Of a stretch of 7,705 nucleotides of DNA, positions 6,707 to 7,705 are shown in pieces. A program made the translations under genes and the position numbers. The stretch is taken from the NCBI GenBank assembly GCA_903970295.1, contig CAJCHQ010000235.1, forward strand, positions 1-7,705, in the 5' to 3' direction. The DNA is from Bryobacterales bacterium. GTDB lineage: Bacteria; Cyanobacteriota; Vampirovibrionia; Obscuribacterales; Obscuribacteraceae. The notes under the pieces are model-generated. The model saw only the letters and a program-made list of their open reading frames with translations, did no database searches and was not told where the DNA came from. Every line of letters begins with the position of its first letter. Positions within the stretch are counted from its first letter, which is position 1.

Positions 6707-6734
6707 CAGACATTCGCTTGAGTTTGCATATAAT
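6707..6734 (+). promoter_or_regulatory. candidate sigma-70-type promoter for the right-edge gene
   Basis: A perfect TATAAT at 6729-6734 is preceded, 16 bases upstream, by CAGACA (6707-6712, four of six bases of the -35 consensus). Predicted start of transcription is near 6741, about 126 bases before the ATG at 6867. The surrounding 6586-6866 stretch is locally AT-rich and otherwise holds only a 6-bp stem with a GTGA loop at 6635-6650, without a T run. Confidence 0.4.
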
Positions 6735-6866
6735 TTCGAAATTTGTTTGCTCAACCTGAGCGTAGAGTTCGTATTAGCCGCATTCGGCGTCACGTTCTGG
6801 TTATGCGCATATCCGAACATTGAACAGAGGTCCTGTGCCAATTGCTCTCGGGTAAACGAAAGTCTC

Positions 6867-7705
6867 ATGAAAGAAGAATTGTCGACAGCGGATAGCTCCA
6901 GGGTTTGGATTCGAAGCATTGCCGGTTCTATCTACTCTAACGCGCCAGAGATAGCTGGCACAGCTCTAACTGCGGCGCTCTTGATAGCAAGCCGCGGCAA
7001 ACTGAAAAACGTCACCGAAAATATATTGCCGAAAGCATCTGCTCTTCTTGAGGCAGCGGGCGAGAGCGAAAAATTTTTCGTGCAGGAAGCACACAATTGG
7101 CACACCTTTGGTTTCTCCAAGCCTGTATCTGATATCACGAGCGGTGCCGAAGAACTCAGCTCGCTCGCGGGTGGTCTGCCGGAAACACAAGTGCGAACAT
7201 CTCGCGCGACAGCTGTGAGAAGGAGTCTTTCAAAAGCACCAGGCATAGATCACATCGACCAACTACCGAACGTCCAGTTCGAACGTCAACTGCGTGACGG
7301 TCGTTTAACTTCCGATGAGGTCGATTATTTCCCAGGCAAGATCATTGGTATGACCGGCATAGACCCGATTAAGTTCGGCGAATTCAAAGAGGGGTTATCG
7401 TCAATCTTGCGCAGGACGGCTCAGTTACCCAGCCGTGGAAGTAGTAGAGAAGACGCTGCTAAAGCGATAAACGACGACGTTGATCTAATTCTTGTCCCGC
7501 AGCTTAAAAAAATGGGAGTCGCAGTGCGTTCATGGTCAGAAACAGAAAGCCCACTATTGGTCAACAATGGAAACTACCAGTACTCACACGAGATTCCACT
7601 TAATGCGCGAGTAAAAACACCCTCCTCATTTGTTGATATCAACACAGTCGGTGGAGTTCGCAATCTTGATCGCCGCCAGCTGAATCAATTCGGAAATTGG
7701 TATCG
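6867..7705 (+). CDS. unrecognised protein, N-terminal part (3' end outside window)
   Basis: The frame is open without a stop to the last base, giving 279 full codons from the ATG at 6867. The N-terminus (MKEELSTADSSRVWIRSIAG, then SIYSNAPEIAGTALTAALLI) has one short hydrophobic stretch at about residues 28-42 that could be a weak membrane or helical packing segment. The rest is soluble-looking, with helical Ala/Glu-rich parts (PKASALLEAAGESEKFFVQE), an acidic segment DGRLTSDEVDYFPG, and a mixed C-terminal part with DDVDLILVPQLKKMGVAVRSW. I do not recognise a family. The same frame extends upstream to an ATG at 6678, adding 63 residues with a hydrophobic stretch and two close Cys. I chose 6867 because a TATAAT promoter candidate lies within that extension; neither start has a strong ribosome binding site. 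Shorter minus-strand frames opposite it show no family features. Confidence 0.68.
   Translation, partial: MKEELSTADSSRVWIRSIAGSIYSNAPEIAGTALTAALLIASRGKLKNVTENILPKASALLEAAGESEKFFVQEAHNWHTFGFSKPVSDITSGAEELSSLAGGLPETQVRTSRATAVRRSLSKAPGIDHIDQLPNVQFERQLRDGRLTSDEVDYFPGKIIGMTGIDPIKFGEFKEGLSSILRRTAQLPSRGSSREDAAKAINDDVDLILVPQLKKMGVAVRSWSETESPLLVNNGNYQYSHEIPLNARVKTPSSFVDINTVGGVRNLDRRQLNQFGNWY

Noticed and set aside
6671..7246. Two minus-strand ORFs (82 and 104 codons) opposite the right-edge gene
   Set aside because: They show no family resemblance, while the plus strand is open in a single frame from 6645 to the window end, which is much less likely by chance.

Overview
The window (about 50% GC by eye) reads as bacterial chromosome, with bacterial start signals and Sec signal peptides on several products. 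No gene here fixes the taxonomy. The pair of secreted proteins on the minus strand (a von Willebrand A protein with a Cys-Ser-Arg-Trp-Asp-Trp-Cys segment, and an exported TonB-C-like protein) resembles, from memory, proteins of Vampirovibrionia/Melainabacteria such as Obscuribacterales. This is only a hypothesis. There are no rRNA or tRNA genes, no CRISPR array and no recognisable insertion sequence.

Layout. Positions 1-1126 (+) hold the 3' end of an exported 5'-nucleotidase-family gene, followed 29 bases later by a complete yqeY. On the minus strand, and convergent with yqeY, lies a two-gene unit: a secreted VWA protein (3369 to 2122) and an exported TonB-C-like protein (2125 to 1154). Their stop and start codons overlap as GTGA. 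A 127-base divergent region (3370-3496) separates this unit from a large exported GH13 enzyme (3497-5686, +). That enzyme has the full A-B-C-D-E domain order of cyclodextrin glucanotransferases, but with substitutions at residues that define that activity and a degenerate C-terminal starch-binding domain. From 5674 the region looks less orderly: a HigA-like helix-turn-helix ORF with an unclear start and a clipped C-terminus, an unrecognised 130-residue protein (6193-6585), a 281-base gap with a good promoter candidate, and an unrecognised gene (from 6867) that runs off the right edge.

How the genes work together. The nucleotidase and yqeY are probably co-transcribed but not obviously linked in function. 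The VWA and TonB-C-like genes are the best candidate for a functional pair: both exported, translationally coupled and facing the same compartment. The divergent region has overlapping extended -10 elements on the two strands, which could drive both this unit and the amylase gene. I see no clear new defence or mobile system. The most unusual items are the altered CGTase-like enzyme and the VWA/TonB-C-like pair.
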